Shown here: positions 7,484 to 17,315 of the stretch, piece after piece | Layout: each line of letters starts with the position of its first letter | Position numbering within the stretch: position 1 is the first letter of the stretch | Assembly: GCF_003480915.1 (NCBI RefSeq) | Contig: NZ_QUKD01000011.1 | Location: 150,894 to 214,893, forward strand | Direction of reading: 5' to 3' | Length of the DNA stretch: 64,000 bases | Source of the DNA: Parabacteroides sp. TM07-1AC | Lineage (GTDB): Bacteria; Bacteroidota; Bacteroidia; Bacteroidales; Tannerellaceae | Made by a program: the position numbers and the translations under genes | Notes under the pieces: generated by a model | What the model saw: the letters and a program-made list of their open reading frames with translations, nothing else | Told to the model about the DNA's origin: nothing | Databases searched by the model: none

Positions 7484-9169
7484 CTATATTCGAGTTTTTA
7501 TCCATACCCGTTTGCCGTCGAAGGTGATGGCCATTTGGAGGATATCGGTGACACCTGCGGCATGCAGGGTGGCTGCATATTGTTTGTCTTCGATTTGTTG
7601 GAGAGCGGAATCCAGCACGTCGTCTACCGACTTGTCGAACATCGGGTCATACAGCTTGAGTTCCATGATGATACCCCGTTTTTGGATATTACGCGGCCGC
7701 ATCAGGATATCATAACGTCCCAGACCCGACTCGCGGTTGCTGCTTATCTCATAAGCTCCCGTACTCACCAGCATTCCCAGTAAGAAAGCCTGGTAGACTT
7801 TCTCCGGATCGCGTCCGGAAGTATCATAATAGGAAAGCGTATTTACCACAAAATCGTTCAACAGCCGTTGGAAGATCGGCATATTGTTTTCGTCCAGGGC
7901 TTGCAGCATCCGTTCGAGGCGGTCGTTCTTCACCGGTCCTCCGTCTATCCAACTTTGAATAATGGTACGAAATACAGTCTTCACTTCCCGGTTAGGAACC
8001 TGTAAGGTATATTCCGTCAAGTCTTCCGGTGTCAGTATCGGATCATAGGCTTTCAGGTAACCGCTGAATAACATAAACGACCAGATATTGACCGGCTTGG
8101 CCAATAAATCCGGAAACGCCAGCTTGTCGTTAATCACACTGCGGACCGGATCGCCTTGTATCAGGGCTTCCACGCCGTCGCGTATCTGTGCGGGGCCGTC
8201 GGCCAGCAGATGGCGTAGCAAGACATCGGAACCGGTGTTTACCCAGTAGGGGGCTAGTACGCCACCTTTATTTATATAAGATAATACCGACCAGGGGTTG
8301 TAAACCGTTTCTCCACCGAACAGGTAGCCGTTATACCATTCTTTCACCTCTTCTTTATAGCTGCCGAGTGAGTAATCATCCAGTATCCGGTCTGTTTCCT
8401 CCTGCGTAAAACCAAAGGAAGTACACATCGGAGTTTCAAGAATCGTATCTACGTCTATATTATTCAGCCCACTGAATATCGACTCCTTGCTTACCCTGAG
8501 AATACCTGTGATTACGCCACGGAAGATATCCGTATTGTCTTTGAACACCGTACTCATAAAGTTGCGCATAAAGCCGATCATCCGGTCGTAGTAGCCTTTG
8601 TCGAAGGCCACGTGTATGGGAGTGTCGTATTCGTCGAGCAGGACCAGCGGGGGCATACCCCAGTAGTCGGTAAGCATGGTCGACAACATACCCAGTGAGT
8701 TTTGCATTTGTGTTTCCGTAGCCCGGCTTTCGCGGATGGCTTCAAAGACTGAGATATAAGCCTTTTCAATCTGCGGACTGTCGAGTAGATATTTGTGTCG
8801 TATAAATTCCGACTGCAATTCAAAAGCCAGCAACTCCAATACCCCTTCAAAGGTATCTGCTTTGCAATCTTTCAGCGTGATCATTATCACCGGATATTTC
8901 CCCTGATACTTATCAAAATCTTTCCACCCTTCGATGCTTTTGTCTTTAAACAGCGGACGGAACACATTGCCTTCCGTCTTCTCGAAGAAGTAACGTAGTG
9001 TAGAAAGGTTGAGCGTCTTACCGAAGCGGCGCGGACGCGGCAACAGGGTGATCAGGCTCCCGTCTTCAACTATCTGACGGATAAAGTCTGTCTTATCTAC
9101 ATAATAATAATCTTCGCTGATCATCCGCTTGTAATCGCTGATGCCTATCGGTAGCTTTTTTCTATCCAT
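7484..9169 (-). CDS. AAA-like ATPase / PD-(D/E)XK nuclease family protein (DUF1703 type)
   Basis: 561 residues. The N-terminus has the typical opening LPIGISDYKRMI...YYVDKTDFI and a P-loop-like LPRPRRFGKTLNLS (about 45-58), then VLLDEYDTPIHVA as the Walker B-like strand (about 175-187). The C-terminal 110 residues hold a PD-(D/E)XK fold: GRYDILM for the Asp and GIIMELKLYD for the E-x-K strand. This family is strongly amplified in Bacteroidales. Its biological role is not established; nucleic-acid cleavage linked to mobile elements or defence is inferred from the fold only. A TATCTTTG -7 element lies at 9196-9203 on the minus strand. The gene borders a repeat-rich region. Confidence 0.88.
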   Translation of the reverse strand: MDRKKLPIGISDYKRMISEDYYYVDKTDFIRQIVEDGSLITLLPRPRRFGKTLNLSTLRYFFEKTEGNVFRPLFKDKSIEGWKDFDKYQGKYPVIMITLKDCKADTFEGVLELLAFELQSEFIRHKYLLDSPQIEKAYISVFEAIRESRATETQMQNSLGMLSTMLTDYWGMPPLVLLDEYDTPIHVAFDKGYYDRMIGFMRNFMSTVFKDNTDIFRGVITGILRVSKESIFSGLNNIDVDTILETPMCTSFGFTQEETDRILDDYSLGSYKEEVKEWYNGYLFGGETVYNPWSVLSYINKGGVLAPYWVNTGSDVLLRHLLADGPAQIRDGVEALIQGDPVRSVINDKLAFPDLLAKPVNIWSFMLFSGYLKAYDPILTPEDLTEYTLQVPNREVKTVFRTIIQSWIDGGPVKNDRLERMLQALDENNMPIFQRLLNDFVVNTLSYYDTSGRDPEKVYQAFLLGMLVSTGAYEISSNRESGLGRYDILMRPRNIQKRGIIMELKLYDPMFDKSVDDVLDSALQQIEDKQYAATLHAAGVTDILQMAITFDGKRVWIKTRI

Positions 9170-9271
9170 GACTGTCCTGTTTTAAAAAGGTTCTACAAAG
9201 ATAAAATAATTAACCGATTTCTATGATCGAGGTTCAATTATTGTCAGTTTTGAATCTATTTGTCGCAATAA

Positions 9272-9376
9272 AAGAACCAGGTACGCGGATAACGCGGATT
9301 GAGCGGATTTGAACGGATCGGATCATTTAATCCGTTTTGATCCGGCTAATCTGCGTTATCCGCGTACCTGGTTCTT
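9272..9376. repeat. 105-bp near-perfect inverted repeat
   Basis: Outer arms of 29 bp (AAGAACCAGGTACGCGGATA... and complement) differ at one base. The inner part (GAGCGGATTTGAACGGAT against the complement of ATCCGTTTTGATCCGGCT) keeps pairing with a few mismatches, leaving about a 10-nt loop. No T-tract follows. It looks like a mobile or REP-like intergenic palindrome of Bacteroidales rather than a simple terminator; extra pairing extends to about 9266 and 9380. Confidence 0.85.
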
Positions 9377-9499
9377 ATTGAAATAGTTCATATATCTTCC
9401 TATTATCGTATCTCTGCTTTTTCATACCTACAGGGAGAATTTCGACCATAGCCTTCACCTGTCACCGGTATTGTATAGGGGTGTTAAACAGTTGATTGA

Positions 9500-9520
9500 G
9501 GTGAAACGTGACGTTTCACC
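9500..9520. repeat. 21-bp perfect palindrome
   Basis: GGTGAAACGT, one central G, then the exact complement ACGTTTCACC. Good dyad symmetry for a dimeric DNA-binding protein, but no promoter element can be tied to it. Confidence 0.7.
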
Positions 9521-9564
9521 GACAACAAATCGTCTTCACTTTGTATTGTAAGTCTTTTTTTTAT

Positions 9565-9690
9565 AGCTGCCGGAGCCAATATCTGTGGCTGCCGGAGTCA
9601 TTACCAGTGGCTGCCGGAGCTATTTCAAATGAGTGCCGGAGTCAATACGAACGGGTGCCTACTCCTTTTTTACGAGTGCCTACCCATTGA
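9565..9690. repeat. Six tandem units of a 22-bp repeat
   Basis: Units start at 9565, 9587, 9609, 9631, 9653 and 9674 (the fifth is 21 bp). Units 1-4 share GCTGCCGGAG or GTGCCGGAG; units 5-6 share GTGCCTAC. The second half of each unit is variable. The period is not a multiple of three, which argues against a coding repeat. The GTGCCTAC half-type recurs in inverse orientation with the same period at 54891-54934. Confidence 0.85.
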
Positions 9691-10153
9691 AGAAAAGACT
9701 TAAGTCTTTCCGAAAAAAAGATAGCTCTTTTGAAAATAAAGCTCCCTTCTTTTGATTTTAAAAGTCTTGTCTTAACATTTCAAAAGACCCTACTTTGATT
9801 TGTGATTTTTAGCCTTCACAAAGACGTGTCACTGGAAAAATCAGATATACAGATAGATACAAGCCGTGACAGGTGAAGGGTTATCTGTTAGATAGACACA
9901 GAATAGTTCAATTATTTCTATCTCCGAGCGCGAAGTCCATCTGTCAACTGTCACTTGTCAACTGAAAAAGGTTTCACCTTTTTCTAATCTTGATGCATAT
10001 TAATCCGCCAACGGAAATATAGTAAAGTCTTGTATGTGGAAACGAACGACACTCATCGGGCACTTACCCTGGAAGGCTTCCATTTTATAGGCAGGTGTGT
10101 GCCTTATCGTGTTTATCCTCCAAATCGGGGAATATGTTGCATAAATAGTGCTG

Positions 10154-12487
10154 TTACTCCGCCTTTATTATTTCTGCCGGATTAATGCGTGCCGTTCTCA
10201 ATATTTTTGTCAAGATATTAATAGCCGTAAAGAAGGTTATAACCAGGAAGATACCGATCCAAAAGAAAGGACTGTTGTAGTTGAACCGGATAATCCAATC
10301 CTTCAATATAGTGTCCGTTACCATCCATATAATAGGGAAGACGAAGAGGGTGGCAATCAGCAGTAATCTTAGATACAACTTTGTGAACAAAGTCAGGATG
10401 TTACTCAACGAAGCCCCGTTGATTTTGCGTATGGCTACTTCCTTCTGTCTGCGTTCCGTATCCTGCGAGATGGCTGAGTAAATACCCAATAAGGTGATAA
10501 TCAAGCAAACAATGGCAAAAAAGGAAAATACGTTGCGCAATGTACGCTCGGTGGTCTGAATCTGTTTGCATTCCTCTTTTAAAGTATATATTTCCGGCTG
10601 AATACTTTCCGGAAGAAATTCTTTGATAGTTTGTTCGAGATACGCCTTTTCCTCTTTCTCTTTGTCCGGTTGGATACGTACATAACAATTCCCTTGTCCT
10701 TGCAACAAGCCGATTGCCAGGGATGCGAAATATTCTGAGCCGTCGACGAAACGGAGCAGAGAGCTGGTGACTCCGTTGATTTTATATTCTTTGGGGTCGT
10801 TGTTTATCCGAACAAGCTTATTGATCGGATTGTCTTGCAGTGTGTTCATGAATGTTTCATTGACCAACAGGCTTTGTTCGTCTAATAGCAATGAACCTAC
10901 AATCGGCTGAAGATGAAGGAAAGAGGAGATATTGGCTGATGCATATATAATGCCGCCCGGGGTTCCTCGGTCGTTGTCGTCCCATGTATAACTATTTATC
11001 CGGGTGTTGGCTAATTTGTTATCTACCTCCAATACGTCTTCTATCATGCTATTGGATTTCCATTTGGAGAGCAGCACATCGTAGGTTGACTCCAGATACT
11101 CGTGGTCGGTGCGGACGAAAAATATCCTTTCTTTTTCTTCGCCGCTGACTGAACTGAATAGCTGTTGCTCTCCAGCCCAGGTTTGCAAGGTGGCAGCTGC
11201 CGCCCCGGTAAGAAAGAAGAGGGCGATAAAATATTGAATGCCCAATAAGACATTCCGCACCCGGTGCCGGGAGAAGCGAATCCCTTCTATCAGCGATATT
11301 TTATTTAACCGTACACTAATGGTTGCGCAGATAAGGACAGACAGAGCAATGCAGAACAATAGATATTCACCGATTTGTCTGGCCAATACCCAGCTGTCAA
11401 ATTTGATATGCACTCGAAAGAAGTTGAATTGGAATCCGGGTACGAACAATTCCGTCAGGCATAACGCCAATATAGCCGTCAATAATAAGGATAAAAGAGT
11501 TTCAGAGAAAAGTAGGAAGAACAGGCTTTTCCGCTCTTCGCCGATACCTTTTCGGATGCTGAACTCCTTGATCCGGTTGTAGAAGTTGCCGGTTGTGAAA
11601 GAGAAATAATTTAGCAAGGCCGATAAGAAGATCAGCAGGCCGATTAGGAAGATAAAGCCGAAGAAGATTTTATTCCCTGTATTTTTATATTTCGTTTGTC
11701 CGAGCGGATAGGCTCTGGCCGGGTTGGGTTCTTTGTCGAAAAGTAAAACCTCCATGCCAGTGTTGAGTAATTGTTTGTCCAGATCATTCGGTTTGAAGCC
11801 GGGGGAGGTGAGGGCATAGGTGAGGCATCCGGTTCTGCCTTCAAGCCGCTGCTCCAGGAATCCGTCGAGGACGGAGAGTTTCAATACCTCTATAGGTTCA
11901 AAAGGGCTGATGCTGCTGTTGGTAGGGAAGTCGTTGAATATGCCACCAATAGTATATGCTTTCTGATCTTGGCTGATGACTTTCTTGCCTATCGGATTCT
12001 TATCGCCATAGATTCTTTTGGCTGCTGTTTGGCTGAGCAAAAGCATGTTCGGTTGTGTGCTGACGATGGAAGGATTGCCGGCAACCAATTGTCTTTCGAA
12101 GACGGCAAGGAAATTCGTGTCGGCTTCCATGGCGTATAGTTTGTAAGGGAGAACTTTTGTTTCCGATACTTCGAAAGAGAGGTTTTCTGGTCGGTTATAG
12201 CTGGCTCTGGTAATACGTTCGATACCGGAGAACTGTTTGTTGCGGATGTCTATTGCTAAAGAAGCGGGGGTTCCGGAAATAAGATATTCGTTTTCACTTA
12301 CCAATACGATTTCCGCAATCCGTTCTTTGTTGGCGAATCCATCATCCTCGTTCATCCAATAACGTATCAGATAGGTGCATAATGCAAAGCAAAGCAGACC
12401 AACGGCAAGGCCGATGATGGATATAAGTGTTTGTCCTTTGTGTTTAAGTAAGTTGCGTAAGGCAACGGTGATGTAATGTCGTAACAT
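10154..12487 (-). CDS. FtsX/MacB-type ABC permease P1
   Basis: 777 residues without a nucleotide-binding domain. Predicted membrane segments: about 15-40, three between 272 and 398, 415-437, and three between 660 and 765, with two extracytoplasmic MacB core domains between. The cytoplasmic coupling helices that would touch the ATPase are NRIKEFSIRKGIG in the first half and RRQKEVAIRKINGA in the second. It ends in INPAEIIKAE, a variant of the NPAEVIKSE tail shared by this cluster. It belongs to the type I permeases (start MLRHYITVALRNLLKHK). Last gene of the seven-permease operon; 15 nt separate it from the stop of P2. Confidence 0.92.
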   Translation of the reverse strand: MLRHYITVALRNLLKHKGQTLISIIGLAVGLLCFALCTYLIRYWMNEDDGFANKERIAEIVLVSENEYLISGTPASLAIDIRNKQFSGIERITRASYNRPENLSFEVSETKVLPYKLYAMEADTNFLAVFERQLVAGNPSIVSTQPNMLLLSQTAAKRIYGDKNPIGKKVISQDQKAYTIGGIFNDFPTNSSISPFEPIEVLKLSVLDGFLEQRLEGRTGCLTYALTSPGFKPNDLDKQLLNTGMEVLLFDKEPNPARAYPLGQTKYKNTGNKIFFGFIFLIGLLIFLSALLNYFSFTTGNFYNRIKEFSIRKGIGEERKSLFFLLFSETLLSLLLTAILALCLTELFVPGFQFNFFRVHIKFDSWVLARQIGEYLLFCIALSVLICATISVRLNKISLIEGIRFSRHRVRNVLLGIQYFIALFFLTGAAAATLQTWAGEQQLFSSVSGEEKERIFFVRTDHEYLESTYDVLLSKWKSNSMIEDVLEVDNKLANTRINSYTWDDNDRGTPGGIIYASANISSFLHLQPIVGSLLLDEQSLLVNETFMNTLQDNPINKLVRINNDPKEYKINGVTSSLLRFVDGSEYFASLAIGLLQGQGNCYVRIQPDKEKEEKAYLEQTIKEFLPESIQPEIYTLKEECKQIQTTERTLRNVFSFFAIVCLIITLLGIYSAISQDTERRQKEVAIRKINGASLSNILTLFTKLYLRLLLIATLFVFPIIWMVTDTILKDWIIRFNYNSPFFWIGIFLVITFFTAINILTKILRTARINPAEIIKAE

Positions 12488-12502
12488 ATAATGTGCTGTT
12501 TT

Positions 12503-14905
12503 TTATTCGCTTTTTACCGCTTCTGCCGGATTCGCCTGTGCTGCTTCTTTCACCTGGCGGAAGATAGATAACAATACAATTATACAAGTAATGAATAATA
12601 CGGCTATGAAAGGTCCTGCCGTCAGATTGATGTGATTGGCATAGGTTTCCAGCCAGCGTTTCATCAGGATATATCCCAGCGGCAGGGCAAACAGGTTGCT
12701 GATAATGACCAATAGCAGGTATTCCCGGAAAAACAGTTGCAGGATATGGGAGAAAGTGGCTCCGTTCACTTTACGGATGGCGATCTCCTTTTTGCGCTGC
12801 TGGGCTGACAGGCTGACCAGCGAGTAAATGCCGAAAGTGGAAATCAGGATACAGACGATAGCGATGATACTGAATACACTGAAGATCACTTTTTCGGGGC
12901 GGTTGAACTTATCTACCAGATCGGATAGCTCTGTACACATATTCTGCTCAGTCATTCCGTTGGTATTAAACTTCTCCGTAACTTTTGAGATATGTTCCAA
13001 TACATCTTTCTTGTGTCCCGGCATATAGCGGACATAGAAATACTGGATTGGATTGGCATTTGCAAAATCATTATCGACATGCAGACGAAAGAATACTTTG
13101 CTGACCGGATATTGTAAGGGAGCATAGATATAATCTTCCATGACTCCGCATACTTTTAGATGGGTCTTTATTTCTCCGCCATATATCGGTCGTTCCAACA
13201 AATCCTTATAACCCAGTTCTTTATATCCGGTTTCGTTAACAATGTAATCATCCGGATTACTGTCGCCGATCCAATTCCCTTGCTTTAACTTCAGTTTGAA
13301 GAAAGAAAAGAACTCTTTGCTGACGACCATTACACGGTCTTCCCTTTTAGGGTCCGGATCGGTTGGGTCGAAAGCAAAATGGGTAACGTAGGCACCATAA
13401 AATTCTCCCTGTTCGGTAAACAGGTTGGCATTGGTTATCGTATAGCATGCATCGGTTATATACGGATGATTTTGTAGCTCAGGCATTAGTGTTTTGAGAT
13501 CCTGCTCATAAGCGTTGTCAAATCCCATATCGACCTGAATTACATTTTCATAATTCACTCCCTTGTCTTTGGTTAATATAAAATGTAATTGTTGGAAAAG
13601 GACCAGCGAAGTAATGAAAAATAAGGAACCGATAAATACCTGTCCGATGATTAATCCCCGCTTGAAGAATACAGGATTTGTTTTCCGGTTACACAACACA
13701 TTCCGTATAGGAAGAAATGTCAGCAACCAGAATATGAATGTGCTGGCAATAATCGATAGAAATGCATTAAAGAATAATGCCGACTTGTCGATATGCCTCG
13801 ATATCCCTTCATAAATGCCGTAATGGTTCCACGCCGTATAATTCTCGTAATAGGGAAAGATTACCTCTATCAGACAGAAAGCCAAAAGATAAGCTATCGC
13901 CATCGGAAAGAATAACTCTGTCCAGCCTTTCAGTAACATATCTTTAGGAGATGCACCGATACACAGATAAGTATGGTTCTTTACTTGCTTGCGTTGTTGC
14001 TGGCCGATAAAGAGCACCAATAGATTCATTAATGCGCTAAGAAAGGCCATAAATCCAGCCAACGCCAGAATGTGAATATTGCGTATCCGGCTTTCCAGCT
14101 CCGGGTGAGCATGCAGATGAACTTCCGGAAGTGTTCGTAAATTGATTTTCCACTGGTCGATGTGCTCCATTCCCCAGGGATCTTCCGCGTGGCTTTTATA
14201 AACGGCCAGTTTCTCTTTGACCTTATCGACATCGGCGTTTTCAGATAACCGGACATATGTGGCATAACGGTTTACATGCATTATAGGCTGAACTTCGTCA
14301 ATCTTCAGAAACTGGAATATCAAATCTGAATTATCCGGATAGTTTTTTATGACTCCGGCCACGACCGGACGGTATTGATCATTCAGCTCGAACAGCTTTC
14401 CGACGCAATCAGTCGTTCCGAAGAATTTTTTGGCTGTACTCTCGGTGAGGATAACGGACGTACCATCCGGATAAGTCCCTTTGTAAGTTCCGGCGATGAA
14501 ATCGGCTTTGAAGAAGTCAAAGAAGGTGTGGTCGCAGACTAACCCATATACCGTTTGACTGACGTTGTTAATCTTTGTCACATAAAATAGGTTGTTGAGT
14601 GTACAGATCTGTTCGATCTCCGGCACCAGCTTCTTTATCTCAGCCAGGTCGTTGACATGTAACTGGTCCAGGTCGGCATCGGCTCCCGTTGCTGTTTTTA
14701 CGATACCGGACGTGGTCAGGCAATAAAGCCGGTCGCCGTTCGGATGGAAATTATCGAAATGCGTCTCCCACCATAACCAGTAGCCACCCAGTACAAAGGC
14801 TGTGAAACCTATTGCCAGCCCGATGATGCTGACGATCGACTGGGTTTTATATTTGACTAATTCCCGAAAAGTAACTTTGAAGTAGTGTCGTGTTTTGTTT
14901 TGCAT
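12503..14905 (-). CDS. FtsX/MacB-type ABC permease P2
   Basis: 800 residues, type I (RHYFKVTFRELVKYKTQS). Same eight-segment layout as the other permeases in this locus. The second coupling helix is normal (AQQRKKEIAIRKVNGATF), but the first reads QQQRKQVKNHTYLCIGAS and lacks the acidic residue and the RK pair, so one of its two ATPase contacts may be lost. The tail is ANPAEAVKSE. Four nt separate its start from the stop of P3, so it is translated in tight linkage. Confidence 0.92.
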   Translation of the reverse strand: MQNKTRHYFKVTFRELVKYKTQSIVSIIGLAIGFTAFVLGGYWLWWETHFDNFHPNGDRLYCLTTSGIVKTATGADADLDQLHVNDLAEIKKLVPEIEQICTLNNLFYVTKINNVSQTVYGLVCDHTFFDFFKADFIAGTYKGTYPDGTSVILTESTAKKFFGTTDCVGKLFELNDQYRPVVAGVIKNYPDNSDLIFQFLKIDEVQPIMHVNRYATYVRLSENADVDKVKEKLAVYKSHAEDPWGMEHIDQWKINLRTLPEVHLHAHPELESRIRNIHILALAGFMAFLSALMNLLVLFIGQQQRKQVKNHTYLCIGASPKDMLLKGWTELFFPMAIAYLLAFCLIEVIFPYYENYTAWNHYGIYEGISRHIDKSALFFNAFLSIIASTFIFWLLTFLPIRNVLCNRKTNPVFFKRGLIIGQVFIGSLFFITSLVLFQQLHFILTKDKGVNYENVIQVDMGFDNAYEQDLKTLMPELQNHPYITDACYTITNANLFTEQGEFYGAYVTHFAFDPTDPDPKREDRVMVVSKEFFSFFKLKLKQGNWIGDSNPDDYIVNETGYKELGYKDLLERPIYGGEIKTHLKVCGVMEDYIYAPLQYPVSKVFFRLHVDNDFANANPIQYFYVRYMPGHKKDVLEHISKVTEKFNTNGMTEQNMCTELSDLVDKFNRPEKVIFSVFSIIAIVCILISTFGIYSLVSLSAQQRKKEIAIRKVNGATFSHILQLFFREYLLLVIISNLFALPLGYILMKRWLETYANHINLTAGPFIAVLFITCIIVLLSIFRQVKEAAQANPAEAVKSE

Positions 14906-14909
14906 GATT

Positions 14910-17282
14910 TTATTCGCTTTTAATGACTTCCGCCGGATTCGTTTCAGACGCTTTGAGTGTCTGATAGAGTACGGTGGATATGATCAGGATAATTGTAAAC
15001 AACAAGATAGTGATATACATCCATGCCTGGATATTAATCCGGTAAGGATATTGTTCCAGCCAACCGTGCATGAACAGCCATGCCAGAGGAAGAGCTGTCA
15101 GATTGGCAATGATGGCTATCGACAGGTATTCCCGTATGAACATACGGATGATTGTTCGGGAGGTAGCTCCCATCACTTTCCGGACGGCTACTTCCTTGCG
15201 CCGTTGGGCAATATTGGATGACGATATGGAATAAAGTCCGAAGATGGAGATGAGCGTACAAAGTATAGCCAGCAAAGAGAACAACTGCAAGCTGGCATCT
15301 TCCGAACGGCTTAAATCTTTTAATACATCTTTTACTGTTGTAATCTCCGGTTGCTTATCGTAAGAAAAAGCATGCTTTTTGTATGCGCTCCTGATCGCTT
15401 TGATGGCATTTTTCTCATCTCCGGGATTTACTTTGACATAATAACAATAACTACTCCATGGGGCAGGGTGTAAAATAATGATAACGGGGAGAATCGGTTT
15501 TCGCAGACTGGCTGACTGAAAATCTTTTACTACTCCGACAATTTCCACATCCTGTTGTTGGTTGTTCCAGAAACTGAGCTTTTTACCGATCGGATCGGTA
15601 TATCCCATGATACGTGCTGCCTCTTCGTTTATTAGTGCTTTGGAGCTCATCAAACGTCTGTTGCCTTTTACCAGGTCTGTATCTTCGAGTAACCTGCCTT
15701 TCAATAATGGTATCCGGAAAGCGTGCAGGAAATTCTTACTGACTTCCAGTATCTGGAAGTCAGCTTTGGCATTCGGGCTTTTCCCTTCCCATTCTACATC
15801 ATTCTGGGTGAAAGGCTCGTGCACGATAGAGAAGAATTTAGCCAGTACCAGTTCTTTCACAATGGGTAATGAGGCGATTTCACGAGCAGTGCCTTCTCTG
15901 TCGTCATTTAACATCGTGATCTGTATCAGACCCTCTTTCTCAAACCCTAAATCCTTGTTTCCCATCAGTGTGGTCTGCCGGATCAGGATAAAAGCACTCA
16001 TCAGGAAAAATACACAAATGCCCAACTGGATAGTCATGGCTATTTTGCGGAACCAACCTTTTTGATGAGGCGCGACACCTCCGGATACCAATAACTGGGA
16101 GGTACGGATGAAACGAAATGACAGCGGTAATGAGATGCAAAGGGTGCTCAGCCAGCTGAGTAATGCGATCTTTATCATATCGGCATACAGCTCCTTACCC
16201 TCTATCGACGTGTCAAAAACGAGCCTGAATAATGGTGATGTTATCTCCATCAGACTCCATGCCAGTAAGATGGCGATGAATATCAATAATGAATATTCGA
16301 GCAATAACTGGCAGAGCATATCTTGTTTGCCGGCTCCGATTGCACTGCGCAACTTCATTTCCCGCATCCGAATGTAAGTCCGGTTGATTTGCAAGTTGAT
16401 AAAATTGAAGAATACGCATAATAACAACAATAGTCCTGTTATGGCAAACGTACGAATATAAGTCAGGTTGAAGGATAGTTCACTGCCGAATGTATGCCGG
16501 ATGTCTGTGACAGGGAGCAGTTTCAGCGAGATTGTTTCATTATATTTATGGACAGTCGTATAATCGGTGATCTTCTTTTCGAATTTGTCGATATGAGTGT
16601 TTTTATCCAGCAACAGATATACTTTCACATTCATATAACTCCATTGCTCTTCTTCGGACCGGCTTCTTTCTCCTTCCCGGTCGAAATAGTCCAGTTCGAA
16701 TATATCCCCTTTCAACAGGGAGTTATTCGGCGTGTCTTCCAATACGGAAACGATCCTGAGACTTTCCCTGTAGCCGTTGCTCAATATCTTATCCAATGCG
16801 TTTTCCGGTGATCCGAAAAGTTTGACAGCCAGGGAGCGGGTTACTGCTATTTCATTAAGAGATTGCAGTATTTTGTCTTGTCTTCCGCAAATCACTTTCC
16901 GTGGGAAGAACGAGAAAAAATATTCATCGATAAATACTTCTTCAGGTTCGGATAAGCGTTCTCCGTTATAGTAGAAGTCGGATCCGAACAGTCCGTATAT
17001 CTGTGTGGTCTCTTTTATCTCCGGAAAATCCTGTTTTAACCGGCGTGCCAATATCAGCGGGAGATGTTCAGACTTTTTACCGGTCTGCTTATCCACTCCG
17101 TAAACCATGTATATTTGTTTCGATTGCGGATAAAATCCGTCGTAGGAAGTCTCATACTTCAGCCAGTTGATCCCATACGCAAAACAGACCAGACCGATTG
17201 CCAGCCCGACAATACTGACAATAGACTGCAATTTGTACTTGATGAAATTTCGTAGGGCTATGACAATGTAGTGTTTCAACAT
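14910..17282 (-). CDS. FtsX/MacB-type ABC permease P3
   Basis: 790 residues from MLKHYIVIALRNFIKYKLQS; the in-frame extension to 17303 adds only MLLMLIA and breaks the family start. Type I. Coupling helices are YIRMREMKLRSAIGAG and AQRRKEVAVRKVMGAT, the second with M for the usual N. The tail is TNPAEVIKSE. It follows the embedded lipoprotein gene by 33 nt, the widest gap within the operon apart from those around that lipoprotein. Confidence 0.92.
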   Translation of the reverse strand: MLKHYIVIALRNFIKYKLQSIVSIVGLAIGLVCFAYGINWLKYETSYDGFYPQSKQIYMVYGVDKQTGKKSEHLPLILARRLKQDFPEIKETTQIYGLFGSDFYYNGERLSEPEEVFIDEYFFSFFPRKVICGRQDKILQSLNEIAVTRSLAVKLFGSPENALDKILSNGYRESLRIVSVLEDTPNNSLLKGDIFELDYFDREGERSRSEEEQWSYMNVKVYLLLDKNTHIDKFEKKITDYTTVHKYNETISLKLLPVTDIRHTFGSELSFNLTYIRTFAITGLLLLLCVFFNFINLQINRTYIRMREMKLRSAIGAGKQDMLCQLLLEYSLLIFIAILLAWSLMEITSPLFRLVFDTSIEGKELYADMIKIALLSWLSTLCISLPLSFRFIRTSQLLVSGGVAPHQKGWFRKIAMTIQLGICVFFLMSAFILIRQTTLMGNKDLGFEKEGLIQITMLNDDREGTAREIASLPIVKELVLAKFFSIVHEPFTQNDVEWEGKSPNAKADFQILEVSKNFLHAFRIPLLKGRLLEDTDLVKGNRRLMSSKALINEEAARIMGYTDPIGKKLSFWNNQQQDVEIVGVVKDFQSASLRKPILPVIIILHPAPWSSYCYYVKVNPGDEKNAIKAIRSAYKKHAFSYDKQPEITTVKDVLKDLSRSEDASLQLFSLLAILCTLISIFGLYSISSSNIAQRRKEVAVRKVMGATSRTIIRMFIREYLSIAIIANLTALPLAWLFMHGWLEQYPYRINIQAWMYITILLFTIILIISTVLYQTLKASETNPAEVIKSE

Positions 17283-17315
17283 GGCTATGAGCATTAATAA
17301 CAAGTTTATTCCGTT

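Larger units (their letters stand above)
9170..10153. other. Repeat-rich non-coding region, about 1 kb
   Basis: No plausible gene on either strand. It contains a 105-bp near-palindrome (9272-9376), a 14-bp perfect inverted pair (CCTTCACCTGTCAC at 9452-9465 and its complement at 9866-9879), a 21-bp palindrome (9500-9520), six 22-bp tandem units (9565-9690) and a second 21-bp palindrome (9964-9984, GAAAAAGGT-TTC-ACCTTTTTC). It separates the AAA/nuclease gene from the end of the seven-permease operon and presumably includes the terminator of that operon, although I see no clear hairpin with a T-tract within 60 nt of the last stop codon. Confidence 0.8.

Noticed and set aside
7484..9169. Transposase or toxin reading of the AAA/nuclease gene
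   Set aside because: The P-loop and PD-(D/E)XK pattern fit the DUF1703 group; no terminal inverted repeats flank the gene itself.
9508..9690. 60-codon open frame over the 22-bp tandem repeats
   Set aside because: The repeat period is not a multiple of three, so the peptide is an accident of an open frame.
9565..9690. CRISPR array
   Set aside because: Units of 22 bp are continuous without distinct spacers of constant length, and no cas genes are present.
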